Shown: positions 8,036-16,455, numbered from the stretch's first letter. The stretch is DNA of 53,147 nucleotides from JBCDCE01 sp039182515 (GCA_039182515.1 JBCDCE010000025.1:1-53147); one strand, 5' to 3'. A program made the numbers and translations. Notes: generated by a model not told the origin, from the sequence alone.

Positions 8036-8458
8036 TCAAACCGGTGTGAAAGCACCACCCCAGTCCTTCAGTTTGCCCTGCTCGTATTTGATGATGAACT
8101 TGGTGATGTCGAAACCAACTGGTCGTGGCCGAACAATGCCTTCGTTGTCGAACAGAGCGGCCTCTGCCGCTTGATATACCGCGATGTGTTGCGTGACCCT
8201 ACCAGCTATACCGGGGGACCCCTCGATCTGGTTATAGAGGCGTTCGACGTAAGGCCGCAGCCGATCCTCGTACATGGCGTCAGCCAGATCAGCCACCTCA
8301 CTTTGAGCCTGTGCATCTACGTCATATGGCGGTAACCCCGCCCGCCGTCGGATTGTGTTGCGCTCCAGGATGTCCTTTAGGATCGCCTCTTTGTCCTCGT
8401 CTGAAACCACAACCGTGCGAACGAGTTCGTTGTCGTGCCGGAATTGTTCTTGGGTCAT
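8036..8458 (-). CDS. Unknown element-borne protein
   Basis: 140 residues, mostly helical and charged, no family recognised. The start MTQEQFRHDNELV at 8458 is decided by GAGGAGG seven bases upstream, so an ATG-like codon 15 bases earlier is rejected. Residues such as EDKEAILKDILERNTI and YEDRLRPYVERLYNQI suggest a bundle of amphipathic helices. No signal peptide or membrane segment. It sits between the RHH-like and lyase-like genes, facing away from both neighbouring promoters. Confidence 0.6.
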   Translation of the reverse strand: MTQEQFRHDNELVRTVVVSDEDKEAILKDILERNTIRRRAGLPPYDVDAQAQSEVADLADAMYEDRLRPYVERLYNQIEGSPGIAGRVTQHIAVYQAAEAALFDNEGIVRPRPVGFDITKFIIKYEQGKLKDWGGAFTPV

Positions 8459-8634
8459 TGTTCGCCTCCTCATTTGTCTTGGTATTTACGGAGACGAGAC
8501 GCGCTCACAGGCCACAGAGGGCGCTGCCAACCCATCCCGCCAGCAATGGCCGGAGAGAGAGCTACGCAGCGGGCCCTCAATCGTCTCTGTGAGGCTCTTG
8601 GGGCGTCCCACAGGTAGTTTGTCCTACCAGGGGA

Positions 8635-9441
8635 TCAGTCGGGCGCTGGGCCCAGCCTGGTGACCTCCAACATGGAGTAGTCGATGACTGAGGTGGGTTG
8701 GCCGTCAAGATCGCCGCTGCGGTACGAGCCGATACGGCTGTAGACCTCTCGACCAAGTGGAATGACGAACGCCTCTTCCTGGATCAATGGATTGCCATCG
8801 ATCCATACTGACATCGTGGGTGACGCACCTGTGTCCAGTACGATGCGGTAGTCGATCCAGCGTCGCATCGACTGACCATGGGTCGCTCGTCGCTGGTAGT
8901 TTTCCAATTCTGGGTCATCGTTCCGAGTACAGGACTGCGAACACCCCTGCATCAATGCTGCCGTCCATTCGGTTTGGGAGAAGCTGCGGAAGAAGAACAT
9001 CAGAGCGGGCTTCGTTCCGGTGTGCAGTTGGAAGAAGGTGCCGTTGGGCCCGGTGTAGCCCTCCACGATCCGAGCCCGAAACCTGATCTCATAGAGTGAG
9101 TTCCGCCGCATCGTGTCCCGCGTCCGAAGTTCCACTCGCTCTGACCATGGCCGATTGAATAGCCTCGAATGCTCCGGGTCGTTGTCCGTCGGAGCCCCAC
9201 CTATATCGCCGTGTTGGATGGTGAAACGCACAAACCGGGTATTACCCTGCTGGAGGACCCGGATGGCGTCCTCACGAAACATCCGCTGGGTCGCTATCAT
9301 GGGCGTCCCCAGGATGTCCGAGGCCGTACGGAGCAGGCCACTGGACACACGATAGTTCTCTGCCAAGGTGGCCTGGCCGAAGATCAACACCATGCTGACC
9401 GAAAGTGTACAAAGCAGTTTTTTCTTCACGAACGAATTCAT
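8635..9441 (-). CDS. Secreted polysaccharide-lyase-like protein (jelly-roll fold)
   Basis: 268 residues with a clear Sec signal peptide (MNSFVKKKLLCTLSVSMVLI then GQATLA, cleavage near residue 27). The mature part has the look of the heparin-lyase-I-like concanavalin-type fold: VRFTIQHGD, then SERVELRT (the conserved E-R cluster), YEIRFRARI, GTFFQLHTG and a late WIDYRIVLDTG ... VWIDGNPL. Enzymes of this group cleave uronic-acid polysaccharides by beta-elimination in the periplasm or outside. A cysteine pair (GCSQSC) may form a disulfide. The family call is by pattern and moderately sure; the polysaccharide is unknown. It is the likely cargo of the element. Confidence 0.6.
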   Translation of the reverse strand: MNSFVKKKLLCTLSVSMVLIFGQATLAENYRVSSGLLRTASDILGTPMIATQRMFREDAIRVLQQGNTRFVRFTIQHGDIGGAPTDNDPEHSRLFNRPWSERVELRTRDTMRRNSLYEIRFRARIVEGYTGPNGTFFQLHTGTKPALMFFFRSFSQTEWTAALMQGCSQSCTRNDDPELENYQRRATHGQSMRRWIDYRIVLDTGASPTMSVWIDGNPLIQEEAFVIPLGREVYSRIGSYRSGDLDGQPTSVIDYSMLEVTRLGPAPD

Positions 9442-9618
9442 CTCAGTTGTCTCATGATCCTGATGGGTACAGGCATCTTTGCCGCCACAATGTGATTGTC
9501 TGAGTCAATTTTATAGTCATATTATGACGTATATTGTCTATAAACACCACTAAGTGTGAGTGCAACTGAATGATCAGATCGGGCATTCTAGTCGTTGAGC
9601 AGCAACGACCAGGGCAAC

Positions 9619-10044
9619 ATGGACAACAAGGTCCCCAACAACATCGCCAAGTTCAGAAAGGCCCATGGCCTGTCCCAAGCCGACCTTGCCGCGAAGCTAA
9701 AGATCAGCATTACACAGCTTTCGCGCCTCGAACGTGGCGTTTCGTCTCTCAGTCAGAGCCGGATGAGGGATTTGGCTGCGGAACTAGGGGTCAAGCCGGA
9801 AGAGATTTTTCAGTCCCACGAGCCCAGGGAAAAACTTGATTTGGATGTCATGCACGAAGTGATTGTCCAATTGGATCGATTGCTCAATCGAATGGGTCTT
9901 GAACCGACACCAGAACAAAGAGCCGACCTAACGATTGAGATTTACCGACTCGAAACTGATGGCCATACACCTGACGCCCTAGACCCGAGCAGCATTAACC
10001 TGAGGAAGTATGAGGGAATGCTGCGCACCTTGACGAGCCGGTAG
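9619..10044 (+). CDS. XRE-family helix-turn-helix regulator
   Basis: 141 residues from ATG 9619 (a TTG at 9595 would add eight residues; neither has a strong ribosome site). Residues about 7-60 are a Cro/CI-type HTH: IAKFRKAHGLSQADLAAKL, ISITQLSRLERG, then MRDLAAELGVKPEEIF. The C-terminal half is helical (VMHEVIVQLDRLLNR) with no recognised domain. Its place next to the right attachment repeat and divergent from the lyase-like gene suggests a regulator of element genes. Confidence 0.8.
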   Translation: MDNKVPNNIAKFRKAHGLSQADLAAKLKISITQLSRLERGVSSLSQSRMRDLAAELGVKPEEIFQSHEPREKLDLDVMHEVIVQLDRLLNRMGLEPTPEQRADLTIEIYRLETDGHTPDALDPSSINLRKYEGMLRTLTSR

Positions 10045-10248
10045 CTTATCAGCCATGAACGCTTGTGAAACGCCAAAATAACAGGTGGGTTGTTCGAGCG
10101 TTTGTAGTGTCTGACGCTCAAACCACGTGTAGATTGCAAACGTTGGGAATAGACAAGTATGAGGGTGTGGTACGGGTCAATGGCTCTCAAGGCTGTCAAC
10201 AGTTACACACTCTGAAAAAAACTCATATATCTCAAGGACTGTAGCGAC

Positions 10249-10264
10249 CCTGCCGGGGTCGCCA
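10249..10264 (+). repeat. Right attachment repeat (attR core)
   Basis: CCTGCCGGGGTCGCCA, identical and in the same orientation as 5510-5525 at the tRNA-Arg 3' end. It lies two bases from the stop codon of ligI, so the element ends right at the protocatechuate cluster. No cloverleaf can be built around this copy, as expected for a target fragment duplicated at integration. The about 200 bases to its left (10045-10248) hold no supported gene. Confidence 0.85.
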
Positions 10265-10266
10265 TT

Positions 10267-11154
10267 TTAGGTGGCCCAATAGAGTTTCATAGGATTTGTA
10301 ACGAGCAGCTTTTGTTGTTGAGTTTGTGTGCGAGCGATTTGCGGGATGTAGTCCACGAGTGCTCCGTCGTCCGGCATGTGTGACTTCATATTGGGATGTG
10401 GCCAGTCTGTGCCCCACAGAACGCGATCTTCGAACCTGTCCACGATGATTTGGTAGTAGGGCACGACGTCTTCATAGGGCACACCTGAGATCGTCAGGCG
10501 TTCCGGGCAAGTGACTTTGGTCCAGATTTGCTCGTTTTCATCCATTAATCGGATAAAACGCTTGAAATCGGGATGGTTGACACCCTTTGCGACGTCGGGG
10601 CGGCCCATATGATCCACAACGATGATTCCGGGCAGCGTTGTGAGGAAAGGCTCCAACTCTTCGAGATCTGCTGCTTCGAAATAGACCACGATCGACCAGC
10701 CAAACTCTTGGATTTTGTCAGCGATGCTCACAAAAACCTCTTTTGGTGTGGCATCAACCAAGCGTTTTACGAAGTTAAAGCGGACGCCGCGAACCCCTGC
10801 GTCATGCATGTCGGTGAGCTCGGCCTGTGTGATCTCAGGTCCAACGCTTGCAATCCCCCGCGCGAGATCACCACCCGCTCGGCAGGCGTCGACCATCGCG
10901 CGATTGTCTTTTCCGTGACATGTCGCCTGAACGATGACATTGCGAGAAAATCCCAAGTGATCCCGCAGAGCAAAAAGTTGGTCTTTGCCTGCATTGCAGG
11001 GGGTGTATTTGCGTTCGGGCGCAAAGGGAAATTCGGGCGAGGGGCCAAAGACATGGCAATGGGCGTCCACAGCCCCGGTAGGTAAAACAAAATCGGGTTT
11101 TTTGGGATTTGGATGAAAGACCAGCCAATCGGAATCCATTTGTTGTTCCGTCAT
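10267..11154 (-). CDS. ligI: 2-pyrone-4,6-dicarboxylate lactonase
   Basis: 295 residues of the amidohydrolase superfamily. The metal/active-site start motif VDAHCHVFGP is at about 29-38 and the terminal catalytic motif WGTDWPHPN near 245; KYTPCNA and VRGVRFNF are typical of LigI. The enzyme opens the lactone ring of 2-pyrone-4,6-dicarboxylate, made by LigC, to 4-oxalomesaconate in protocatechuate 4,5-cleavage. LigI works without a metal although it belongs to a metalloenzyme superfamily. Its ATG overlaps the galD stop as ATGA. It is the last gene of the left arm ligK/galB/galD/ligI and abuts the integrated element. Confidence 0.92.
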   Translation of the reverse strand: MTEQQMDSDWLVFHPNPKKPDFVLPTGAVDAHCHVFGPSPEFPFAPERKYTPCNAGKDQLFALRDHLGFSRNVIVQATCHGKDNRAMVDACRAGGDLARGIASVGPEITQAELTDMHDAGVRGVRFNFVKRLVDATPKEVFVSIADKIQEFGWSIVVYFEAADLEELEPFLTTLPGIIVVDHMGRPDVAKGVNHPDFKRFIRLMDENEQIWTKVTCPERLTISGVPYEDVVPYYQIIVDRFEDRVLWGTDWPHPNMKSHMPDDGALVDYIPQIARTQTQQQKLLVTNPMKLYWAT

Positions 11155-12206
11155 ACGAAAATCTCTCCATCCATCAGTTTTCGGGTCGTGCGCAGGATTG
11201 CAGCTTCGTCCACGTCGCCATCTGGGCCAAGACTGGCGATCACTGTCATTTCGCCTGTTGGATGTTCGACAGAGAGGCTGCGCGTTGGGCCGTCGCCGCG
11301 ATGCGCAAGATCATAGGCGGGTGAGCCTTTGATCAAACAAGCTGTCGCCACACTCACAGCGCCAAGAACTCCAATGGTTTTGTGGCATCTGTGAGGGATA
11401 AACGTGCGTGTGCTGATGGCACCGCCTGCCATTGGCGCGCTGACCATTGTCATCTTGGGGACTGATTTTTCGGTGACGTCGCCCAGGTTCATCATGGGGC
11501 CGCAGGCCAGTCGAATTTTTTCGAGCTTGTCGCGGAGATCTGTGTTGGCTTCCAGTTCTTCGGGGCTTTCAGTGCCAGTGATGTTCATCGTATCTGCGCG
11601 CATCACCACACAGGGCATTCCGTTGTCGATCATGGTTAAAGGGACACCCTCGACCGTGTTTTGCGCAGATCCAGTGGGCAGGAGTGCGCCACAGGAGGAT
11701 CCTGCTGTATCTTTAAATGTAAGCGGGACGGCGGCGGCTGTGCCAGGTACACCATCAATTTTTGCCGCACCTTTATAGGTCACAACGCCCCGTGGCGTCG
11801 CGATGCGTGCCACTGCGATTTGGCTCGTGTTTTCCATAAAGATTGTGACGGGGGTTTCCTCAGTTTGCGCTGCAACAAGCCCACGTTCGATCGCAAATGC
11901 GCCCACACCCGCCAAGATGTTTCCGCAGTTTTGTGCATCAGTCACGAGGGGCTGATCTACGAAAACTTGGAGGAAGAGATAGTCGACATCAACGCCAGGC
12001 CGTCCGGATTTCTGCACCACTGCGACCTTGGACGTGAGAGGATCAGCGCCTCCCATGCCGTCGATCTGGTGGTTGTCTGGTGAGCCCATGACACGCAGCA
12101 ACACGGCGTCGCGTGTTGCGGTATCGCTTGGTAGGTCCTCGGCCAGAAAATATGCGCCTTTTGACGTACCGCCACGCATCCACATGCAGCGCAGGCCGTC
12201 AGACAT
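11151..12206 (-). CDS. galD: 4-oxalomesaconate tautomerase (PrpF/GalD family)
   Basis: 351 residues of the PrpF/diaminopimelate-epimerase-like fold: MWMRGGTSKGAYFLAEDLP near the N-terminus, GMGGADPLTSKVAVV, CGNILAGVGAFAIE, and a C-terminal VEHPTGEM. GalD-type enzymes convert 4-oxalomesaconate between keto and enol forms so that the hydratase can act. The start MSDGLRC at 12206 is supported by AAAAGG upstream; it overlaps the end of ligK by 8 bases. Between ligI and ligK the pathway role is well fixed, although PrpF homologues elsewhere act on aconitate. Confidence 0.9.
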   Translation of the reverse strand: MSDGLRCMWMRGGTSKGAYFLAEDLPSDTATRDAVLLRVMGSPDNHQIDGMGGADPLTSKVAVVQKSGRPGVDVDYLFLQVFVDQPLVTDAQNCGNILAGVGAFAIERGLVAAQTEETPVTIFMENTSQIAVARIATPRGVVTYKGAAKIDGVPGTAAAVPLTFKDTAGSSCGALLPTGSAQNTVEGVPLTMIDNGMPCVVMRADTMNITGTESPEELEANTDLRDKLEKIRLACGPMMNLGDVTEKSVPKMTMVSAPMAGGAISTRTFIPHRCHKTIGVLGAVSVATACLIKGSPAYDLAHRGDGPTRSLSVEHPTGEMTVIASLGPDGDVDEAAILRTTRKLMDGEIFV

Positions 12207-12891
12207 ATTTGAGGCCTTTTTCCGCAAGCCGCTCGCGCATGTTGTAGATGTCTAAGCCCAATTCGCCAGCTTCGAACTTAGCACGTTTTGCGCCTTCATT
12301 TGCCTCCCGGGCGTGCGCTTTTTCGAGGACATCAACCGCTTCTTCGCGGCGCACGATACATACACCGTCATCGTCTGCCACAACGATATCCCCAGGGTTT
12401 ACCAACTCGTCAGCGCAAACCACAGGCACATTCACGGATCCAAGCGTTTCCTTGATTGTGCCTTGCGCATGCACTGCTTTGGACCAAACGGGAAAACCCA
12501 TTTCGGTGAGGTCTTTGATATCTCGCACGCCTGCATCGATGATCAGGCCGCGGCATCCGCGCGCTATGGCTGAGGTGGCCAGAAGATCTCCAAAGTAGCC
12601 AGCATTGGAAGGCGTGATTGTACCCAAAAGCATGATGTCGCCCGGCTTCAATTGCTCGATTGCAACGTGGATCATCCAGTTGTCGCAAGGCGGTGCTAGG
12701 ATGGTCACGGCAGAGCCTGCAATCCTTGCTCCTGAGTAGATAGGGCGCATGTAGTCGGCCAGAAGGCCTTTGCGGCCCTGAGCTTCATGCACCGTGGCCA
12801 CACCGCATGCGGCGAGGCCGTCAATCACGGCTTGGTCTGCGCGTTCGATGTTCTGAACAACAAGGCCGGTCGTCCCAGGTTGATATGTCAT
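12199..12891 (-). CDS. ligK: 4-carboxy-4-hydroxy-2-oxoadipate aldolase (RraA fold)
   Basis: 230 residues of the RraA/HMG aldolase family: GVATVHEAQGRKGLL, GDIMLLGTITP, and the metal-site strand DAGVRDIKDL with conserved Arg and Asp, then DDDGVCIVRREEA. LigK/GalC splits 4-carboxy-4-hydroxy-2-oxoadipate to pyruvate and oxaloacetate and usually also decarboxylates oxaloacetate. ATG overlaps the galB stop as ATGA. A second, more distant RraA-family protein is at 49829-50521; this copy is the pathway enzyme because of its operon. Confidence 0.9.
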   Translation of the reverse strand: MTYQPGTTGLVVQNIERADQAVIDGLAACGVATVHEAQGRKGLLADYMRPIYSGARIAGSAVTILAPPCDNWMIHVAIEQLKPGDIMLLGTITPSNAGYFGDLLATSAIARGCRGLIIDAGVRDIKDLTEMGFPVWSKAVHAQGTIKETLGSVNVPVVCADELVNPGDIVVADDDGVCIVRREEAVDVLEKAHAREANEGAKRAKFEAGELGLDIYNMRERLAEKGLKYV

Positions 12892-13625
12892 TCCAGCTCA
12901 TCCACTGTTCTTGGGAAGACCGTCTCAAAGCCCTCCGCATATTTGGCGGCACGCCCTCCCGCCATGCCACCCGAGTTGCGACGGAAGTGATTGGCGCGGT
13001 TTTCAGCAACATTCTTGTAAAAGGCCCAAAGGTGCTCTTGGCCCTGCATGCATTGAATGGCCGCCCATTTTTTGTCCCAGACCTCAGTGATGTCGAGGAA
13101 AGTGGTTGGCTTCCATTCCATCTGTTCGGTTTGATGCGGCTCAAAGAGATAGAGCTGCGGTGCGCCGAGCACTTTTTGACCTGGGTTATGCCCCCATGCT
13201 TGCGCTATCATGCGGCACTCAAGCGCGAACTGGGTCGTATTCATATGATCGGTGTTGTAGGGGTCCCACTTTGAGTGTGACATCATGAATTTGGGCTGTA
13301 TCTCGCGGATCACGTCGACCATGCGGTTCTGAGTTTCGCGTCCTAAATCCAGTGGGTAATCGCCGACGTCAAAGAACCGAATGTCGTTCACACCCAGAGC
13401 AGCAGCGGCGTTTTCAGCCTCTGTTTTTCGCGCCGCTTTCACCTTTTCTAGCGTCATGCCTTCTTGCTTCCAAAGCTTAGCGCTTTCGCCCCGTTCCCCG
13501 TAGGACAAGCAGACGACCGTAACGTCATAGCCTTTCGCCTGGTGAAGCGCGATCGCTCCACCCGCGCGCCATACGAAGTCAGCAGAATGCGCGCTGATCA
13601 CAAGCGCTGTTTTTTGGTCGGACAT
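12888..13625 (-). CDS. galB: 4-oxalomesaconate hydratase, GalB type (PIG-L fold)
   Basis: 245 residues with the zinc-site pattern of the PIG-L/LmbE superfamily: ISAHSADFVWRAGG in place of the usual AHPDD, and the later SHSKWDPYNTDH. That combination is typical of GalB from gallate degradation. It hydrates 4-oxalomesaconate to 4-carboxy-4-hydroxy-2-oxoadipate. The start at 13625 (MSDQKTALVISAH) has AAGGGAGC upstream; an open extension of 20 codons is ignored. It is first in the four-gene left arm, all joined by overlaps. It takes the place of the unrelated amidohydrolase LigJ used in sphingomonads. Confidence 0.88.
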   Translation of the reverse strand: MSDQKTALVISAHSADFVWRAGGAIALHQAKGYDVTVVCLSYGERGESAKLWKQEGMTLEKVKAARKTEAENAAAALGVNDIRFFDVGDYPLDLGRETQNRMVDVIREIQPKFMMSHSKWDPYNTDHMNTTQFALECRMIAQAWGHNPGQKVLGAPQLYLFEPHQTEQMEWKPTTFLDITEVWDKKWAAIQCMQGQEHLWAFYKNVAENRANHFRRNSGGMAGGRAAKYAEGFETVFPRTVDELE

Positions 13626-13766
13626 AAGCTGTGCTCCCTTTGGATTGGGTCTGTTTCGAAGCGTTGGACTTCGGACATATTGCATCGCTCCAAACCTAAT
13701 GGCTTAGTGGCGAAGTTGCCTATTTCGAATTGCCGCAATAAAATAATAAAAAGCTATAGGGGCGCT
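13626..13766. promoter_or_regulatory. Divergent promoter region between galB arm and LysR gene
   Basis: 141 bases between the divergent galB and LysR-type genes. It contains the short palindrome ATTGCCGCAAT at 13729-13739 next to TTTCGAA, and an AT-rich stretch AATAAAATAATAAAAAG just before the LysR start. LysR regulators usually bind T-N11-A sites in such divergent gaps and control both sides. The palindrome's spacer is shorter than usual, so the exact operator is not settled. Confidence 0.4.
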
Positions 13767-14981
13767 ATGAGAGGCGGGTTTCCAAACATACGACATATGC
13801 GCGTTTTTGTTGAAACGGCACGCAGTGGCTCGGTGTCGGTTGCGGCAGAGCGCTGCCATCTCTCCCAACCAGCTGCCAGCCAAGCCCTCGCCCGCCTTGA
13901 GGACGATTTGGGAACACCTTTGCTCATTCGAAAACGCCAACACTCAGGCCTAACTGCCTGTGGTGCAATTTTCGAACGCCGAGCGCTTAAAGCCTTGGCG
14001 CATCTCAAAGAAGGCGCGCTCGCAGCTCTTAGAGAAGTGGGCACAGTGGGACGCCGTGGCGCTACTTTTGAAACAGCAGTCACCGCGTCGCAGTTGCGTA
14101 ATTTGATCGCGATTGCCAATTCAGGCAGCTTTACAGTGGCAGCTCAAGCTCTGGGCCTGTCGCAACCTACCGTACATCGAACGGCGCGCAGTTTGGAGGC
14201 TGTGGCTGGCCTCTCATTTTTCGCCGCGCGCAGCTCTGGCGTGCGCCTGACACCGGCGGCGGAGGCTTTCGTACTTGGCGCAAAGTTGGCGCAAACCGAG
14301 CTGCGACAAGGGGCTGAAGAGATCAGTCTAGAGCTCGGCCTAGAAGCTGGAACCTTTGTTTTGGGGAGCCTGCCGCTCGCGCGGACCAGTATTGTGCCCA
14401 AGGCTGTGCATGCAATGGTTAGCGAAATTGAAGGATTTCAAATTCGCGTCGTTGAAGGCCGATACGCTGAGCTTTTGCGGTCGCTACGGGAAGGTGACAT
14501 TGATTGTATAATCGGCGCGTTACGGTATCCAATACCTGCCGATGATGTAAAGCAAGACGTACTCTTTCGCGATGCCTTGGCTTTGGTGGCGAGTCCTGAT
14601 CACCCCTTAGCGAGCAAAACCAACGTTCGTTTTGAAGACACGTTTGCCTATCCATGGATTGCCCCACCGAAAACCACTCCAGCAGGGCAATACCTCTTTG
14701 AAACGCTGCGGATTCAAGACTTAGACCAGACACCAGTGCGGGTTGTTTCGTCGTCCATGGCGATTTTGCGAGGGGTTTTGGCGCAAGGCGATTACGTATC
14801 TGTGGTTTCCAAACACCAGATCAGCGTTGACGAGACATTGGGGGCCATCACAGCGCTCAATGTGGATCTAAAGGGTCATATGCGAGATATCGGATTGACC
14901 TATCGGCAAGATTGGCAACCCACGGAAACGCAAGCTGAGTTTATCAAAAAACTGCGGATGTTCTGTCAGTCGGCAGCCTAA
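13767..14981 (+). CDS. LysR-type regulator with two HTH domains, likely regulator of protocatechuate cleavage
   Basis: 404 residues, about 100 longer than a normal LysR protein (about 300). The extra length is a second N-terminal winged HTH: the first at about residues 8-60 (MRVFVETARSGSVSVAAERC, LSQPAASQALARLEDDLG), the second at about 110-165 (LRNLIAIANSGSFTVAAQAL, LSQPTVHRTARSLE). A usual effector-binding domain follows (GSLPLARTSIVPKAV, GDIDCIIGALRYP, LVASPDHPLA). The start ATG 13767 has TAGGGG upstream. It is divergent from galB and upstream of the ligABC arm, the classic place for the pathway activator (GalR/LigR role). Confidence 0.85.
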   Translation: MRGGFPNIRHMRVFVETARSGSVSVAAERCHLSQPAASQALARLEDDLGTPLLIRKRQHSGLTACGAIFERRALKALAHLKEGALAALREVGTVGRRGATFETAVTASQLRNLIAIANSGSFTVAAQALGLSQPTVHRTARSLEAVAGLSFFAARSSGVRLTPAAEAFVLGAKLAQTELRQGAEEISLELGLEAGTFVLGSLPLARTSIVPKAVHAMVSEIEGFQIRVVEGRYAELLRSLREGDIDCIIGALRYPIPADDVKQDVLFRDALALVASPDHPLASKTNVRFEDTFAYPWIAPPKTTPAGQYLFETLRIQDLDQTPVRVVSSSMAILRGVLAQGDYVSVVSKHQISVDETLGAITALNVDLKGHMRDIGLTYRQDWQPTETQAEFIKKLRMFCQSAA

Positions 14982-15099
14982 TATTTGCTCACAAAATGGC
15001 ACCCATATAGCTTTTTCCAATTTTCATCTGTTCATTTCAATTGGCTTATTGAGTGTTAGGGATGCTAGGTTTGTGTACGACTTGCAGAGGGTTAAGCTT

Positions 15100-15990
15100 G
15101 TGACCATAGGCAACCAAAACATTGCGTTTATAGGCTTTGGAGAAGCGGCTCAGGCATTCACAAAAGGCTGGCGCGACGAGGGTGTGTCTGTTGATGTGAT
15201 AGCATTTGATGTCAAAACCAATGGGGCGCAGGCCCAAGCCAAGGAAGCGGAATACGCTGGTTTTGATGTCGTTGGAGCCCAGACGACCAGTGCAGTATGT
15301 TCGGGCGTCGCTGGGATTTTTTCCCTTGTCACTGCCGAGCAGGCGGAAACTGCGGCCCACGCAGCGGCTCAAAGCGATTTGCGCCGTGCACTCTTTTTGG
15401 ATTGCAACAGCTGCGCGCCAGAAACAAAGCGCCGGTCGAGCAAAATGATCGATGCCGCCGGCGGGCGTTATGTGGACGTCGCTGTGATGACCCCTGTACA
15501 CCCAAAGCTGCACAGAGCCCCGTGTCTTTTGGCTGGGCCCCATGCGCAAGCGGCATTGGAGTTGTTTGACCAGTTTGGCATGGTCGCGGAGATTGCGGGC
15601 GACGAAGTTGGCGCTGCCTCGACGCGCAAGATGATACGATCTGTCATGATCAAAGGGTTGGAAGCGCTCACGCTGGAGTGTTTCTTGGCTGCGCGGAAAG
15701 CTGGGGTCGACAACCACATTTTGGCCTCGCTTGAACAGAGTTTTCCGGGTTTCGATTGGGCGCGGCGTGCGCCTTACATGATGGAGCGGTCTGTCACACA
15801 TGGGATCCGCCGCGCTGCGGAAATGGATGAAGTTGCTCAAACACTGCGCGACCTTGGCATTGAGCCACATATGACCCAAGGCACAGTTGTGCGTCAGCGT
15901 GAAACGGGGGGGCTTGGGCTCGACATCAGCTCGGAGCAGGCTCAAGATCTAGAAGCTTTGTCTGATGCAATTCTGGCAAAGCTCACATGA
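15100..15990 (+). CDS. NAD(P)-binding 6-phosphogluconate-dehydrogenase-like protein (DUF1932)
   Basis: 296 residues. N-terminal Rossmann nucleotide site NIAFIGFGEAAQAFTKGW, then LFLDCNSCAPETK, the beta-hydroxyacid dehydrogenase pattern VDVAVMTPVHP, and a helical C-terminal domain with TRKMIRSVMIKGLEAL matching the DUF1932 family. The GTG at 15100 is chosen because AGAGGG lies nine bases upstream; a TTG at 15049 is open but has no site. It stands just before ligA and probably belongs to its operon. The reaction is unknown; oxidation or reduction of a pathway-side hydroxy acid is a reasonable guess only. Confidence 0.7.
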   Translation: MTIGNQNIAFIGFGEAAQAFTKGWRDEGVSVDVIAFDVKTNGAQAQAKEAEYAGFDVVGAQTTSAVCSGVAGIFSLVTAEQAETAAHAAAQSDLRRALFLDCNSCAPETKRRSSKMIDAAGGRYVDVAVMTPVHPKLHRAPCLLAGPHAQAALELFDQFGMVAEIAGDEVGAASTRKMIRSVMIKGLEALTLECFLAARKAGVDNHILASLEQSFPGFDWARRAPYMMERSVTHGIRRAAEMDEVAQTLRDLGIEPHMTQGTVVRQRETGGLGLDISSEQAQDLEALSDAILAKLT

Positions 15991-16050
15991 CCGCCTGCAC
16001 CCCGTATTTTCAATGCGCAGCGTCATTCAACAAACAGGGAGGATAAGCAA

Positions 16051-16455
16051 ATGGGCTTAGAAAAGGACTATGAAGATATCCCCGGCACATTTGTTTTTGA
16101 TGCCGATCGTGGCCGTGAAGGCTATCATCTCAATCAGTTTTGCATTTCGCTTCGGCTGCAAAAGAACCGTGATGCCTTCAACGTTGGCGAAGAAGCCTAC
16201 CTAGACAAATACCCAATGACTGCGGAGCAACGTCAATCGGTGCTGGACCGCAATTGGAACCGGCTCTTGGAGCTCGGCGGGAACATTTATTACACCAGCA
16301 AATTGGCCGCAAATGACGGAATCAACTTTCAGCAGTTGGCAGGATTGATGACAGGTATGGGCAATGAAGCTTATCGCAAGATGATGGTGGATGGAGGGCG
16401 CTCTCCAGAAGGCAATCGCTACCAACACGAATGGGATGAAAAGGGAGACAACTGA
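16051..16455 (+). CDS. ligA: Protocatechuate 4,5-dioxygenase alpha subunit
   Basis: 134 residues, the normal size for the small subunit. IPGTFVFDADRGREGYHLNQFCISL and the C-terminal LTGMGNEAY-type stretch (AGLMTGMGNEAYRKMMVDGG) are characteristic. LigA and LigB form the extradiol ring-cleaving enzyme that opens protocatechuate between C4 and C5; the alpha subunit closes over the active site in LigB. A strong GGGAGGA stands before the ATG. The stop and the ligB start share bases as TGATG. Confidence 0.94.
   Translation: MGLEKDYEDIPGTFVFDADRGREGYHLNQFCISLRLQKNRDAFNVGEEAYLDKYPMTAEQRQSVLDRNWNRLLELGGNIYYTSKLAANDGINFQQLAGLMTGMGNEAYRKMMVDGGRSPEGNRYQHEWDEKGDN

Larger units (their letters stand above)
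5526..10264. mobile_element. Small tRNA-Arg-integrated element (about 4.7 kb), degenerate
   Basis: The element is bounded by 16-bp direct repeats, one inside tRNA-Arg(CCT) and one at 10249-10264. Reading inward from the tRNA it holds an unknown gene, the C-terminal remnant of a tyrosine recombinase on the minus strand pointing at the tRNA (usual layout), a Rep-like truncated gene, an RHH-like small protein, an unknown protein, a secreted polysaccharide-lyase-like protein, and an XRE regulator. The recombinase lacks its N-terminal part including the first catalytic arginine, so the element should not excise unaided. Its outer neighbours (lacI-type gene and ligI) are ordinary chromosomal genes. 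Confidence 0.8.
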
